Source: Paenibacillus sp. CAA11
Lineage (GTDB): Bacteria > Bacillota > Bacilli > Paenibacillales > Paenibacillaceae
Assembly (NCBI RefSeq): GCF_003060825.1
Contig: NZ_CP028922.1
Coordinates: 2,215,001-2,279,000, forward strand
Direction: 5' to 3'
Length of the DNA stretch: 64,000 bases
Below the pieces are notes generated by a model. That model ran no database searches, was not told where the DNA came from, and was given only the letters and a program-made list of their open reading frames with translations. This document shows positions 19,769-28,692 of this stretch, one piece after another; positions within the stretch are counted from its first letter, which is position 1; each line of letters opens with the position of its first letter. Made by a program: the position numbers and the translations under genes.

Positions 19769-22243
19769 TTATTTATAATGCGCCGTTAAGCCAACAATTT
19801 GAGTCCGATTTCCTTCGCTTACGGTGCCTGTATGCTGGATGCCAAAACCGCCGTAATCATTGCTCTTGATCGGTGCAGAGATGGAGGCGTGATTCGGAAG
19901 ATTTGCCTGTATCTGCTCGCTGGTTTGCTTAGATGTCGTGACGGCTTCCGCAGACAGCACGTTACTTGTCACAGCTAGCTCAATGGTACATTCCGGGTTA
20001 AAGGCCGTGGTAGACTGCGCCTCGCTAATGGGATGTCCAACACCGTTCACATACTCATATAGAGTGAAATCCGTGGCGAATCCGTACTTGGTTGTACGTT
20101 CTATTCTGAGCGCATACCCGGTCTTGGAATTCGTGTCATACTTAATATAAATCTCCAGATATTGTCCGTTCGGACTGCCAAATCCCTGTGCTGCAGTCTT
20201 CTCTGGATTCAGTTTGACCTTAAGGGACATGTCCCCGAACTTACCTTCTTGTGTATACAGCAGTCTAGCGCCCCGCCCGGTGGTCAACAGTCCTTGCTGA
20301 TCCGCTGCGCCGTTGATGCCCGAAGCATACTTCCAGGGGCTCTCCTTGGCAGGGATCCATTTTGTCTTTTGATCCAGAGGATAATAGGTGTCTACTGTCC
20401 AGGTTCCTTTCATGATGTTAGGCTGCCAGCTTGCAGGAAAATTAGCGAAGGTGGTGCTGATGCTGTATTTGTCCTTTTCTTTGCCCGGAAGATCATCCAG
20501 TGAAACGGCCCTTTCACTGAATACCTTGACGGGTTCTCCCGGCTTACTCCTAAGATGCTTAGGGGAAATCGCAGCCATAATATAATGTCCTTCATCACCT
20601 GATGTTAAGGTGTATGAGGTCAAGGGCTGATCCTGACGGGAGACGGCGATCTCTACCGGGTTTGTGCCTTTCTTGTCGTTAACACGATACCAGGTAATGA
20701 TGGATTCATCAGCTCTGACCCCTTTTTCATAGGTTAAGCCAAGTGTATAGTCCAGCTTGAGCTTGCCGTCCTTAGCTTTCTGTATGAATGGCTGTTTGAT
20801 GAAGGACGGGGGAGGAAGCTGAGGAGGATAAACCTTGACTACAGTCTGGTTCGATATTCCACTTGCTGCAGTTGCTGACACAGTAACACTGACAGGCTTC
20901 TCACCGGTATAGTTGCCTTTTACGGTAACTTTATTTCCGCGCATACTGCTCAGTACAGCATCCTTACTGCTGACAGACCAAGTGAGATCAGCGTGTGCAG
21001 TGGAAGGGAATACAGAAGCTGTTAATTCGATACCAGCCTCCCCAGTACGAACTTCAGCTGATTTGATCATGCTGATATTCAGTGGAGGGTTTTGGATAGC
21101 CGATGCATGAACAGCCTGCTCCTTCGCCGGGTTCCAGCCGTCGTTTCCTTGAAGTAAACGGAAGGCGGTATAGGCTTTGGCTTGCGTTTGCGATAGTTCC
21201 TGGCCGTACTCATTAGGCAGAATGGAAAGCCGCTTTCCATTCAGGGTGTTGTTGTAAGCGTAGGATTGAATATGGCTGGAGGGATAAGGAGCCCAATGTA
21301 TGGATTTAAGATTTCCTGTGAGATCGACAAAGGTGTTGTTGATCAGATATAAGGTTGAGGCGTTCTTAGCTAAGGTTAAATCCTGTGGATCTTCAAAATC
21401 AATTTCCCATGTACAGTCAATAAAAGCCATGCCCTGGGTCCCGGCTGCAAAAATAGGCTTGCTCGTATAGCTGTGCAAAACCGTATTCTTCATCACATGG
21501 ATGGAGCCACCGCCCATAAAGTCGTCCGTACCTTGTACATAGCAGTATTCAAAATAAGCCCGCTGCACCTCTCCAAGTGCTAACGTATCCAGCATGCTGA
21601 TAAACCGAACATTCTTGAACGAATATTGATCCAGAACTTTATTCGGATTTGAAGCTCCAATAGCATAGGCTTGTGTAATTGTGGAGGAACGTTTTTCTTG
21701 ATTTTTAGAGGGGTTTTTGGGATAGATCAAAGGTACATTCGTATAGTTTCCGATCGTCAAATTCTCTGCATGAAAGCCTGTGCCTGTCACATAAAGAGTC
21801 TCAGCCGGGGAAGAACCAGATCCCGTGGGGCTTTCTGCTCCAAGGGTATGTCCGCGATGGTCGGCAAGCACAACGTCTATAGCATCCGTGGACAACCCGA
21901 TCAAGCTGACCCAGTCTTTATCAATATAGAGCCCGCGGTCTGTGAGCGTGCCATTCATAGGATATACATCCGGCTCGATATAGATGACCATAGGCCGCTG
22001 CTCTGCCCCGCTGCTTGCGGCTTTGACAGCTTCATGGATCGTTCTGAACTGAAAGTTAGCGGTATCGCTCGCAGGAAGGGTGCTGTCCACATAGTAAGCG
22101 TTTTCATTTAAGTTTAAAAGCTGTCCGTTATGAGCGGTAACATTCACTGTTTTACTTTCGGCGTGAACGGGCGATGTTAAAGTAAATACACCTAACATCG
22201 AGATGATAAGCATCAAAAGTGTACACACAGCAAGCTTGTTCAT
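19769..22243 (-). CDS. Secreted pectinesterase-like (CE8-type) beta-helix protein with Ig-like domain
   Basis: 824 aa with a clear signal peptide cut after PVHA (about residue 28). Residues 45-370 form a right-handed beta-helix of pectinesterase type: FRTIHEAVKAA, the MVIYIEPDVYP strand, SFKNVRFISMLDTLAL where canonical enzymes have QDTL, and GTDDFMGGGSI in place of the DFIFG motif with the catalytic Asp kept. The canonical LGRPW arginine motif is not evident (IHWAPYPSSH occurs there), so substrate or mechanism may differ. Residues about 395-480 look like a bacterial Ig-like (BIG2) domain, followed by a further Ig-like part and a C-terminal jelly-roll-like domain (about 610-824). AGGAGG precedes ATG. 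Role: exported polysaccharide esterase, probably on plant pectin. Confidence 0.8.
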   Translation of the reverse strand: MNKLAVCTLLMLIISMLGVFTLTSPVHAESKTVNVTAHNGQLLNLNENAYYVDSTLPASDTANFQFRTIHEAVKAASSGAEQRPMVIYIEPDVYPMNGTLTDRGLYIDKDWVSLIGLSTDAIDVVLADHRGHTLGAESPTGSGSSPAETLYVTGTGFHAENLTIGNYTNVPLIYPKNPSKNQEKRSSTITQAYAIGASNPNKVLDQYSFKNVRFISMLDTLALGEVQRAYFEYCYVQGTDDFMGGGSIHVMKNTVLHSYTSKPIFAAGTQGMAFIDCTWEIDFEDPQDLTLAKNASTLYLINNTFVDLTGNLKSIHWAPYPSSHIQSYAYNNTLNGKRLSILPNEYGQELSQTQAKAYTAFRLLQGNDGWNPAKEQAVHASAIQNPPLNISMIKSAEVRTGEAGIELTASVFPSTAHADLTWSVSSKDAVLSSMRGNKVTVKGNYTGEKPVSVTVSATAASGISNQTVVKVYPPQLPPPSFIKQPFIQKAKDGKLKLDYTLGLTYEKGVRADESIITWYRVNDKKGTNPVEIAVSRQDQPLTSYTLTSGDEGHYIMAAISPKHLRSKPGEPVKVFSERAVSLDDLPGKEKDKYSISTTFANFPASWQPNIMKGTWTVDTYYPLDQKTKWIPAKESPWKYASGINGAADQQGLLTTGRGARLLYTQEGKFGDMSLKVKLNPEKTAAQGFGSPNGQYLEIYIKYDTNSKTGYALRIERTTKYGFATDFTLYEYVNGVGHPISEAQSTTAFNPECTIELAVTSNVLSAEAVTTSKQTSEQIQANLPNHASISAPIKSNDYGGFGIQHTGTVSEGNRTQIVGLTAHYK

Positions 22244-22559
22244 TTTACATGCCTCCTAAGAGCTGAATATCCTAAACGGAATTTCTTCTCTAGCATGCCA
22301 AGGCTTTGTCTCACTCCCTTCATCGTTGCTTATTTGCTGACTGTCCATTCCTCAGTATAAATCGTAAATCGAAAGCCTTACCGTTATTTTATGCGAGGGG
22401 ACTTGCTTGATATACAATAGGCGGCCCACAATGTATTGTAGAAGGACAATTAAAATTATGCAATAGATGGTAATGACTATCGAAATGTTGCTATCGTAGT
22501 ATCAATCCCTTTAAGCTCCAGTGAGTAAGGGCTATACTGTCCGTTAGGAGGCGAAGAAT
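22244..22559. other. Divergent intergenic region (pectinesterase / adaA)
   Basis: Holds promoters for both directions. For adaA a TATACT (about 22532) with TTTAAG some 20 nt upstream is the best guess. AATGACTATCGAAATGTTGC and CTATCGTAGTATC give imperfect repeated CTATCG elements (22473-22502) that could be an Ada-type binding site; unproven. Confidence 0.35.
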
Positions 22560-23135
22560 ATGGATCAAAAGCAGTTTGACCAAATTTACTCCACGGTGAT
22601 GAAGAAGGATAGCACCTATGACGGGATTTATTATACTTGTGTGAAAACAACTAAAATCTTTTGCAGGCCTTCCTGCCGTGCTCGAACGCCATATCCGCAA
22701 AACGTGATTTTTATGACCTCTGTTGAGGATGCGGTGAAGGCCGGGTTTAGGCCATGCAAGCGCTGCAGACCAGAAGTTCCCGGCAGGGGAGGGCCTGATG
22801 AACAGCTTGCCAATAAGGTGGATGAGCTTCTTCAGGAACGCTTAGACCGTTCTGTTACGCTTCGCGTATTAGCGTCCGAGCTTTCTGTCAGCCCTTATCA
22901 TCTCATGCGTGTATATAAGCGCGTTAGAGGGTACAGCCCTGCTGATCATTTGCGAGAGCTACGCTTAGAGCAAACGAAATGCCTGCTTCGTTCGGGTGCT
23001 AATTCCATAGCCGAGATTGGACGGAGCGTAGGGTACACAAGCGCAGCACATTTTTCCGCCTGGTTCAAACAAGCTTGTGCAGTGACGCCCGCTGAATATC
23101 GTGACATGAAGTGGAGAGGAGCAGATGAATCATGA
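22560..23135 (+). CDS. adaA: AdaA: methylphosphotriester-DNA methyltransferase and AraC-type activator
   Basis: The N-terminal Ada zinc domain (residues 1-80) has four Cys in FCRPSC and RPCKRC, of which the first accepts the methyl group from DNA phosphotriesters, turning the protein into an activator. The C-terminal half is an AraC-type double HTH, with LASELSVSPYHLMRVYKRVRG and IAEIGRSVGYTSAAHFSAWFKQ. At 191 aa it lacks the O6-methylguanine transferase domain of E. coli Ada, which is a separate next gene, the B. subtilis arrangement. TAGGAGG precedes ATG. It overlaps adaB by 4 nt. Confidence 0.93.
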   Translation: MDQKQFDQIYSTVMKKDSTYDGIYYTCVKTTKIFCRPSCRARTPYPQNVIFMTSVEDAVKAGFRPCKRCRPEVPGRGGPDEQLANKVDELLQERLDRSVTLRVLASELSVSPYHLMRVYKRVRGYSPADHLRELRLEQTKCLLRSGANSIAEIGRSVGYTSAAHFSAWFKQACAVTPAEYRDMKWRGADES

Positions 23136-23692
23136 ATCATTCAACCGACCTATATTGGACAAGGTTCGGGAGGGTTGAAGAGCAATGGACACTCTTTGCT
23201 ACCAATAAGGGCATTTGCCGGGTGGTCTATCCTCACATGGATTTTGACACTGCGGTCATCGGGATTCGCCGCTATTTCCCTCATGCCGAATTCAAGCAAA
23301 GTGATGAAGTTTTCGAGACATTCGGCGTGCTGGCATTGCTAGAAAAGTATTTTGCCGGCCAGCATATTTCCTTCGATTCCATTCCTCTGGACCTGGGAAG
23401 CGGAACGGAATTCCAGCGAGAGGTATGGTCAGCTCTGCGGCGAATTCCTTATGGTGCAGTTTGCACCTACAGGGAGGTTGCGGAATTTATCGGGCGTCCG
23501 CGAGCTGTTCGGGCTGTAGGAACGGCTAACGGTGCGAACCCGGTGCCAGTGATCGTCCCGTGTCATCGGGTGGTTGGTTCAAACAGCACGCTCGTCGGAT
23601 ACCGCGGAGGATTGCAGATGAAGGAGAGACTGCTGCACTTGGAAGGGGTGAATCATGTTGAAGCCGCTGGACATGTCCGGTTCCAGTTTTGA
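23132..23692 (+). CDS. adaB: O6-methylguanine-DNA methyltransferase AdaB
   Basis: Suicide repair enzyme for O6-alkylguanine. The active-site motif PVIVPCHRVV is complete, preceded by IPYGAVCTYREVAEFIGRPRA (HTH-type DNA-binding helix with the Arg finger) and AVGTANGANP. 186 aa. The start overlaps adaA and the end overlaps the glycosylase gene by 38 bp, a compact operon controlled by AdaA. Confidence 0.94.
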   Translation: MNHSTDLYWTRFGRVEEQWTLFATNKGICRVVYPHMDFDTAVIGIRRYFPHAEFKQSDEVFETFGVLALLEKYFAGQHISFDSIPLDLGSGTEFQREVWSALRRIPYGAVCTYREVAEFIGRPRAVRAVGTANGANPVPVIVPCHRVVGSNSTLVGYRGGLQMKERLLHLEGVNHVEAAGHVRFQF

Positions 23693-24572
23693 GATCAAGA
23701 CTCCTGAGCTGTTTCGGTTTGCTCCCTGCTTGGACTATTTTGCCCGCTCAACCCAAGAATGCCTGTATGAAATCCAAGGGGACAGCATCCAGAAGCTGCT
23801 GCATGTTGGTGGACGTCATGTACTCGTTTCTATACAAAGCCCCCAGGATCATGCACTGGAAGTCAAGGTCCTAACCGGAGGGCCGCTTACAACGGAGGAG
23901 CAGGAGGAAGCGCACACGTATATTCGGGAATGGTTCGATCTGGAGCGGGATATACTGCCGTTTTATTACCTCGCTGGCAAGGATGAGAACTTGAAAGGTG
24001 TTGTTCAGCGCTTTTACGGGCTGCGGATCATTCGGATTCCTGACTTGTTCGAAGCACTCTGTTGGGCTGTGCTGGGCCAGCAGGTCAATCTATCCTTCGC
24101 CTACACGATGAAGAGGAGAGTTACGGAGGCTTTCGGGGACAGTTTGGAGTGGGAGGGAAGGATCTTTCGCTGCTTCCCAGCTCCAGAGCAGCTTCTTACA
24201 GCAAGCTTGGAGGAGCTGGCCAGCATGAAGCTTAGTCGGATGAAGAGCGCAACCATTCTTGAAATTGCCCGGATGATGGTAGAGGGCGAACTGTCCCGCG
24301 AAGGCTTGCTCGCTATGGGTGAGATGGATCTGGTAGAGAAGCGGCTGCTGGCAATCCGTGGAATTGGTCCGTGGACGGCTCATTATGTCCGCATGAGGTG
24401 TCTTGGAGATCAGAGTGCCTTCCCGATTGGGGATGCAGGTCTGCATAATGCGGTAAGAGAGCTGCTTGGGCTCTCCCAGAAGCCATCAGCCGCCGAATTG
24501 CGCCATCTATTCTCTGCATGGAAGGGATGGGAGGCGTATGCCACGTTTTATCTTTGGCGGACTCTGTATTAA
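23655..24572 (+). CDS. alkA: DNA-3-methyladenine glycosylase II (AlkA type)
   Basis: HhH-GPD superfamily base-excision glycosylase for N3-alkylpurines. The helix-hairpin-helix is LLAIRGIGPWTAHYVRMRCLG and the catalytic Asp follows in FPIGDAGL; ALCWAVLGQQVNLSFA is the AlkA-type substrate pocket region. The N-terminal about 110 residues form the AlkA-specific mixed domain. GGAAGGGG lies upstream inside adaB. Third gene of the alkylation-damage operon. Confidence 0.92.
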   Translation: MLKPLDMSGSSFEIKTPELFRFAPCLDYFARSTQECLYEIQGDSIQKLLHVGGRHVLVSIQSPQDHALEVKVLTGGPLTTEEQEEAHTYIREWFDLERDILPFYYLAGKDENLKGVVQRFYGLRIIRIPDLFEALCWAVLGQQVNLSFAYTMKRRVTEAFGDSLEWEGRIFRCFPAPEQLLTASLEELASMKLSRMKSATILEIARMMVEGELSREGLLAMGEMDLVEKRLLAIRGIGPWTAHYVRMRCLGDQSAFPIGDAGLHNAVRELLGLSQKPSAAELRHLFSAWKGWEAYATFYLWRTLY

Positions 24573-24640
24573 TAAGGTTGCAGGAGCAGATCATTTTTGA
24601 CAAATGCTTTAATGAAGTTAGAGAGGAGGTGCGCTTAAGC

Positions 24641-25015
24641 ATGAGCCATATAGCTGAAGAGAACTTGGTTATTAAGCGGGTGTATGAGCCCTATGATCCG
24701 GAGGATGGGTACCGTGTTCTGGTTGACCGGTTGTGGCCGCGGGGCGTAGCGAAAGAGCGGGCCATGATCCATGAATGGATGAAGGACATTGCTCCGAGTC
24801 CTGGGCTTCGCAAATGGTTCGGGCACGATCCAGAGCGGTTCAACAATTTCACGGAACTTTATATTCAGGAGCTGGAACAGGGGGAGGCCGCTTCATCATT
24901 GGCAGCGAAAATTCGAGATTTAGGAGCGGACCAGAAGGTGACGCTAGTATATGCAGCTAAAGATCCTGTTAACAATCATGCGATAATATTGCGGAATTGG
25001 TTGTTGAATAAATGA
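24641..25015 (+). CDS. DUF488 protein
   Basis: 124 aa with the DUF488 hallmarks IKRVYEPYDPEDGYRVLVDRLWPRG near the start, WFGHDPERFNNF in the middle and VTLVYAAKDPVNNHA near the end. Conserved Arg/Asp residues of DVDRLWPRG suggest a nucleic-acid or nucleotide role, but none is established. ATG 24641 follows GAGGAGG by about 10 nt; a longer frame from 24518 overlaps alkA and is unlikely. It probably belongs to the ada operon. Its stop codon lies inside a LacI-type operator (25013-25026). Confidence 0.85.
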   Translation: MSHIAEENLVIKRVYEPYDPEDGYRVLVDRLWPRGVAKERAMIHEWMKDIAPSPGLRKWFGHDPERFNNFTELYIQELEQGEAASSLAAKIRDLGADQKVTLVYAAKDPVNNHAIILRNWLLNK

Positions 25016-25026
25016 AACCCATTTCA
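25013..25026. promoter_or_regulatory. Probable operator of the LacI-type regulator (site 1)
   Basis: TGAAACCCATTTCA, the same pattern as three sites upstream of the ABC operon. It sits about 60 nt before the regulator start, suggesting autoregulation. Confidence 0.65.
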
Positions 25027-25087
25027 TCTATGTTAGTTATCTGATATGATTAACTACAAGATTTCGGAAAGAGGTAGGTTTTATTCC

Positions 25088-26119
25088 ATGACACCTGTCA
25101 CTATTTATGATATTGCGAAAGAGGCGAATGTTTCTGTAGCTACAGTTTCGCGGGTTTTGAACGATACGGCTCCTGTCCGGGCCAGCACGCGCGAGAAGGT
25201 TATGGCGGTCATCGAGAAGCATCAGTTCCAGCCCAATGCGCTTGCTCGCAGTCTGATCAAGAAAGAGACCGGAACCATCGCGATTATCCTGCCTGATATT
25301 ACGAATCCGTTCTTCCCAGAGGTGTTTTGGGGGGCGGAGAATGAAGCCAGGGACAAGGGATATACTTTTTTTCTATGCAATACTGGAGGAGATCATGAAA
25401 GGGAGTCGCAGTATCTGTCTATCCTCCGCGAGAAACGGGTTGACGGCATGATCTTTCTGGGAGGGAGGATCAATCTCCAGAATTGTCCTGAGGAGATGGC
25501 TCAGGAGTTGATTGAGCTTGGCAGGCATCTGCCGATCGTGCTAGTCAATGGGAATCTTCCAAGGAGCGGCTTGCACAGGATTTACACGGATGAGGCAAAG
25601 GGAGCTGCCTTGGCTGCAGAACATCTGCTGGAATTAGGGCATCGGGAATTTGCCTTCGTTGGCGGGCTGCAGAAAATGGCGACCACCATGGTTAAAGTAA
25701 GAGCCATTCAGAAAAAACTCAAGGAGCATGGATTGGAGCTTAAAAAAGAACGGATCTTACTAGGTGATTTCTCCATCGAGACCGGCAAGCAGCTGATGTC
25801 TCAGTTGCTTAAGCAGGACACTCCGCCTAGTGCCGTCGTTTGCGTGAATGACTACACAGCGATCGGTGCGATGAAGGCCGCCATTGAGCATGGTTTGTCC
25901 ATACCGAAAGACATATCGATCGTAGGCTTTGACAATACACCGCTTGCAAGTGCAGTGATCCCCGAACTGACTACGGTTTCGCAGAATACGTACCAGCTTG
26001 GAAAGCTAGCGGTAGATGTGCTGCACGATCTGATTAATCAGAATAAGACTCCGAAGCAAGTCGTTCTTCGCCCGGAGCTCATCGTTCGTCAAAGCACAGG
26101 CCCATCAAGAATCTCCTAG
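25088..26119 (+). CDS. LacI-family regulator of the galactan locus
   Basis: The N-terminal HTH (TIYDIAKEANVSVATVSRVLND) is followed by the hinge helix NALARSLI and a periplasmic-binding-like effector domain starting TIAIILPDITNPFF. It binds a sugar inducer and represses transcription. I start at ATG 25088, which gives the standard LacI N-terminus; a frame starting at 25046 would add 14 residues over the operator-proximal leader. 343 aa. It sits directly before the ABC importer and the glycosidase genes, and TGAAAC-N-type palindromes lie at both promoters. Confidence 0.93.
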   Translation: MTPVTIYDIAKEANVSVATVSRVLNDTAPVRASTREKVMAVIEKHQFQPNALARSLIKKETGTIAIILPDITNPFFPEVFWGAENEARDKGYTFFLCNTGGDHERESQYLSILREKRVDGMIFLGGRINLQNCPEEMAQELIELGRHLPIVLVNGNLPRSGLHRIYTDEAKGAALAAEHLLELGHREFAFVGGLQKMATTMVKVRAIQKKLKEHGLELKKERILLGDFSIETGKQLMSQLLKQDTPPSAVVCVNDYTAIGAMKAAIEHGLSIPKDISIVGFDNTPLASAVIPELTTVSQNTYQLGKLAVDVLHDLINQNKTPKQVVLRPELIVRQSTGPSRIS

Positions 26120-26182
26120 CGTTATGCAATACAATAATGCTTTAATGCACTTCAGCGGCCTGTTTAATCCCAAAAGAAATCG

Positions 26183-26295
26183 TTGACATTTTTGTGAAGC
26201 ATAACATATAATGATTGCGAATGAAACCCCTTTCATAACGTGGAGCGGGTTTTTAATTCAGCTGTTATGAAACCCGTTTCATGAAATCGGTTTCA
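26183..26295 (+). promoter_or_regulatory. Promoter and three operators of the galactan operon
   Basis: TTGACA (26183-26188), 18-nt spacer and TATAAT (26207-26212) make a strong sigma-A promoter. Downstream follow three palindromes: TGAAACCCCTTTCA (26222-26235), TGAAACCCGTTTCA (26268-26281) and TGAAATCGGTTTCA (26282-26295), the last two abutting. Placement just downstream of the start fits repression by the LacI-type protein; co-binding by CcpA is possible since cre sites are similar. Confidence 0.8.
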
Positions 26296-26341
26296 GTGAG
26301 TTGCTTTTCGATCCTAAACTTAAATCTGAGGGGGATTATGT

Positions 26342-27619
26342 GTGAAAAGAAACTTTGCAGTCATCTCATTATTAGTTCTGGCAATGTTGTTTGGTTTGAC
26401 GGCTTGCGGCGGAAGCGGGGGTTCCTCACCAGGAGAGTCCGGCGATGGCGGGAAGAAAGTGGACCTCTCTATGACCATCTGGGGTTCCGAGGACGAGAAG
26501 AAGATCTACGAGGAACGGCTGGCTGTGGTGAAGCAGAAATATCCTGATATTCATGTCAAGCTGAATGTTGTCGCCGGGGACTATGACCAGAAGGTCCAGA
26601 CCATGATTGCTGGCGGCACGGCTCCCGATATCATGATGATTGCGGAGAACTATCAGGCCTATGCCTCCAAAAATCAAATTATCCCCTTGGATGATCTGAT
26701 CAAATCAAATCATGTGAATATGTCCGAGCGTTATTCAGACGATATAGCGAATCTTATGAAATATGATGGCAAGCAGTACGGCATGCCCGACCGGGCAGGA
26801 GCTATGGTACTGTTCTATAACAAGGATTTATTCGACAAAGCCGGTGTCGCTTATCCGACCAAGGATTGGACACAGAAGGATCTGCTGGAAGCAGCCCAAA
26901 AGCTGACGGTGAAGGAGAACGGCAAAACCGTACAGTGGGGTTATTATCCCGGAACCTGGTGGCCGCAGTGGATGCAGTTGGTCTACCAAAATAAAGGGTC
27001 CATCTTTGATGAGAGTGGGAAGCCAACCTTTGACAGCGAGCCTGTCCGCAAGGCCCTCCAATTCTTGAATGATTTGACCTTTAAATATGGTTCTGGCCCT
27101 ACACCGACAGAAATCGCAGATATGGGCAATATCGGTGCCGACCCGCTGTTTGCTCAAGGAAAAATCGCTATGGAGACTACCGGATTCTGGAATATCGGCT
27201 CTCTAGCCAAGGTGAAAGGTATCAATTGGGACATTGCGCCGATTTGGGGAGAGACGAATGCCTTCTTCAACGGCTTTACGATCACCAACGCCTCCAAGCA
27301 CAAGGAAGAAGCTTTTAAAGTCATAGAAGCCCTGACCACACTGGAAGCTCAGCTGCCGATGATCGAGAAAGGGCAGGATGCTCCAGCTACTAAGGCGGGG
27401 TTATCCAGTGAGAAATTCCTCAATGCGGAATACGGCGGGAAGAAAATCAACATGGCCGCATTCAGTGAATCCAAGATCTACGCAGAACCCCTCAATCCGC
27501 AGTGGAATGAAATGATGAAGCTCATCAACGATAAGCTTGGCGTATATTTCAACAACAAAGCATCATTGGATGATACCGTTACCGAGATTCAGAGCGGACT
27601 TGAAAAGCTCTACAAATAG
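26342..27619 (+). CDS. Sugar ABC transporter solute-binding lipoprotein
   Basis: GTG start behind GAGGGGG. The signal peptide ends in the lipobox LTAC (Cys at about residue 22) followed by a Gly/Ser linker, so it is anchored to the outer face of the membrane. The mature part is a family 1 binding protein (LSMTIWGSEDEKK, AGGTAPDIMMIAE, GMPDRAGAMVLFYNKDLF, PTKDWTQKDLLEAA, FFNGFTITNASKHKEEAF). It likely binds galacto-oligosaccharides given the enzymes downstream (inference). 425 aa. Confidence 0.93.
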   Translation: MKRNFAVISLLVLAMLFGLTACGGSGGSSPGESGDGGKKVDLSMTIWGSEDEKKIYEERLAVVKQKYPDIHVKLNVVAGDYDQKVQTMIAGGTAPDIMMIAENYQAYASKNQIIPLDDLIKSNHVNMSERYSDDIANLMKYDGKQYGMPDRAGAMVLFYNKDLFDKAGVAYPTKDWTQKDLLEAAQKLTVKENGKTVQWGYYPGTWWPQWMQLVYQNKGSIFDESGKPTFDSEPVRKALQFLNDLTFKYGSGPTPTEIADMGNIGADPLFAQGKIAMETTGFWNIGSLAKVKGINWDIAPIWGETNAFFNGFTITNASKHKEEAFKVIEALTTLEAQLPMIEKGQDAPATKAGLSSEKFLNAEYGGKKINMAAFSESKIYAEPLNPQWNEMMKLINDKLGVYFNNKASLDDTVTEIQSGLEKLYK

Positions 27620-27721
27620 ATAGAATGAACTAAAGACATGAACGTTATAGGACAGTATTAGCCGTGATAACAGAAAATTCAATGTAAAACTTTAGTTCAA
27701 TCTATATAGATCGTTAGCGCA

Positions 27722-27783
27722 AAGACGGAGGATGGGGCTGTCCGTGGGTTAAACACAAAACCAGCTCCCATCTTTTCGTCCTT
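27722..27783 (+). terminator. Intra-operon hairpin between binding protein and permeases
   Basis: GATGGGGCTG pairs with CAGCTCCCATC, with AAGACG/CGTCCTT as an outer stem. It probably lowers permease expression relative to the binding protein. Confidence 0.6.
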
Positions 27784-27804
27784 AAGGCCTAGGGAGGGTT
27801 GGCA

Positions 27805-28692
27805 ATGAGAAGAGGGGACGGAAAATGGTTCTACTTGTTCATTTCCCCGTGGTTAATCGGCTTTGTTGGACTTACGCTTGGCCCCATCCTGTTCTCCATT
27901 TATATGAGCTTTACCGACTGGGATCTGTTCCAGTCACCGAACTTTGTCGGGTTAGCAAACTATATCAACTTATTAACGGATGACCCCTTGTTCTGGAAGT
28001 CAGTAGGGAATACCTTCTTTTATGCGCTGATCTCCATACCGCTGGGAATGTCAATTTCCCTATGGATTGCCTATTATCTCAATAAGAAAATCAAAGGCAT
28101 TACGTTCTTTCGGATTTTATTCTATCTTCCTTCTGTCGTGCCAGTTGTAGCCAGCTCTCTATTGTTTGTTCATCTTCTCGCACCTACAGAAGGGCTGATC
28201 AATAAAGCGCTGCGCATCTTTGGCATTCAGGGTCCTGCCTGGCTCCTCGATCCTACTTGGGTCAAACCTGCTCTGATCATCATGTCGCTATGGGGAGTGG
28301 GGGGCGGAGTAGTCTTGCTGCTGGCCGGAATGAAAGGAATTCCTCAAGAAATGTATGAAGCGGCTTCCATCGATGGGGCCAGAAATACACAGTCCTTTTT
28401 TCATATCACCTTTCCTATGCTTACACCGGTCATCTTCTTCAATCTGGTTACCGGAATTATCGGTGCGCTTCAAACCTTTGCCCAGGTGTTTATCGTGACT
28501 TCCGGAGGTCCGGATAATTCAAGCCAGATGGTTGTGCCCTATCTCTTTCAGAATGCGTTCCAGTTCTATAAGATGGGCTATGCCTCGTCAATTGCTTGGG
28601 TGCTGTTCATCATGATTATGGCATTGACCTTGATCGTCTTCAGATCTTCAGCGCTGTGGGTGCATTATGAGGAGGGAAAAGCCAATGACTAA
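27805..28692 (+). CDS. Sugar ABC transporter permease 1
   Basis: MalF/UgpA-type permease with six predicted helices. The cytoplasmic EAA loop reads EMYEAASIDGARNTQSFFHITFPML, which contacts the ATPase. I start at ATG 27805, 6 nt after GGAGGG; TTG 27799 is too close. The gene overlaps permease 2 by 8 nt. No ATPase gene lies in the locus, so a shared MsmX-type ATPase encoded elsewhere is expected. Confidence 0.93.
   Translation: MRRGDGKWFYLFISPWLIGFVGLTLGPILFSIYMSFTDWDLFQSPNFVGLANYINLLTDDPLFWKSVGNTFFYALISIPLGMSISLWIAYYLNKKIKGITFFRILFYLPSVVPVVASSLLFVHLLAPTEGLINKALRIFGIQGPAWLLDPTWVKPALIIMSLWGVGGGVVLLLAGMKGIPQEMYEAASIDGARNTQSFFHITFPMLTPVIFFNLVTGIIGALQTFAQVFIVTSGGPDNSSQMVVPYLFQNAFQFYKMGYASSIAWVLFIMIMALTLIVFRSSALWVHYEEGKAND

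Noticed and set aside
25046-25087. Longer start for the LacI-type regulator
   Set aside because: The family N-terminus begins at 25088; the extra residues are unlike LacI proteins.
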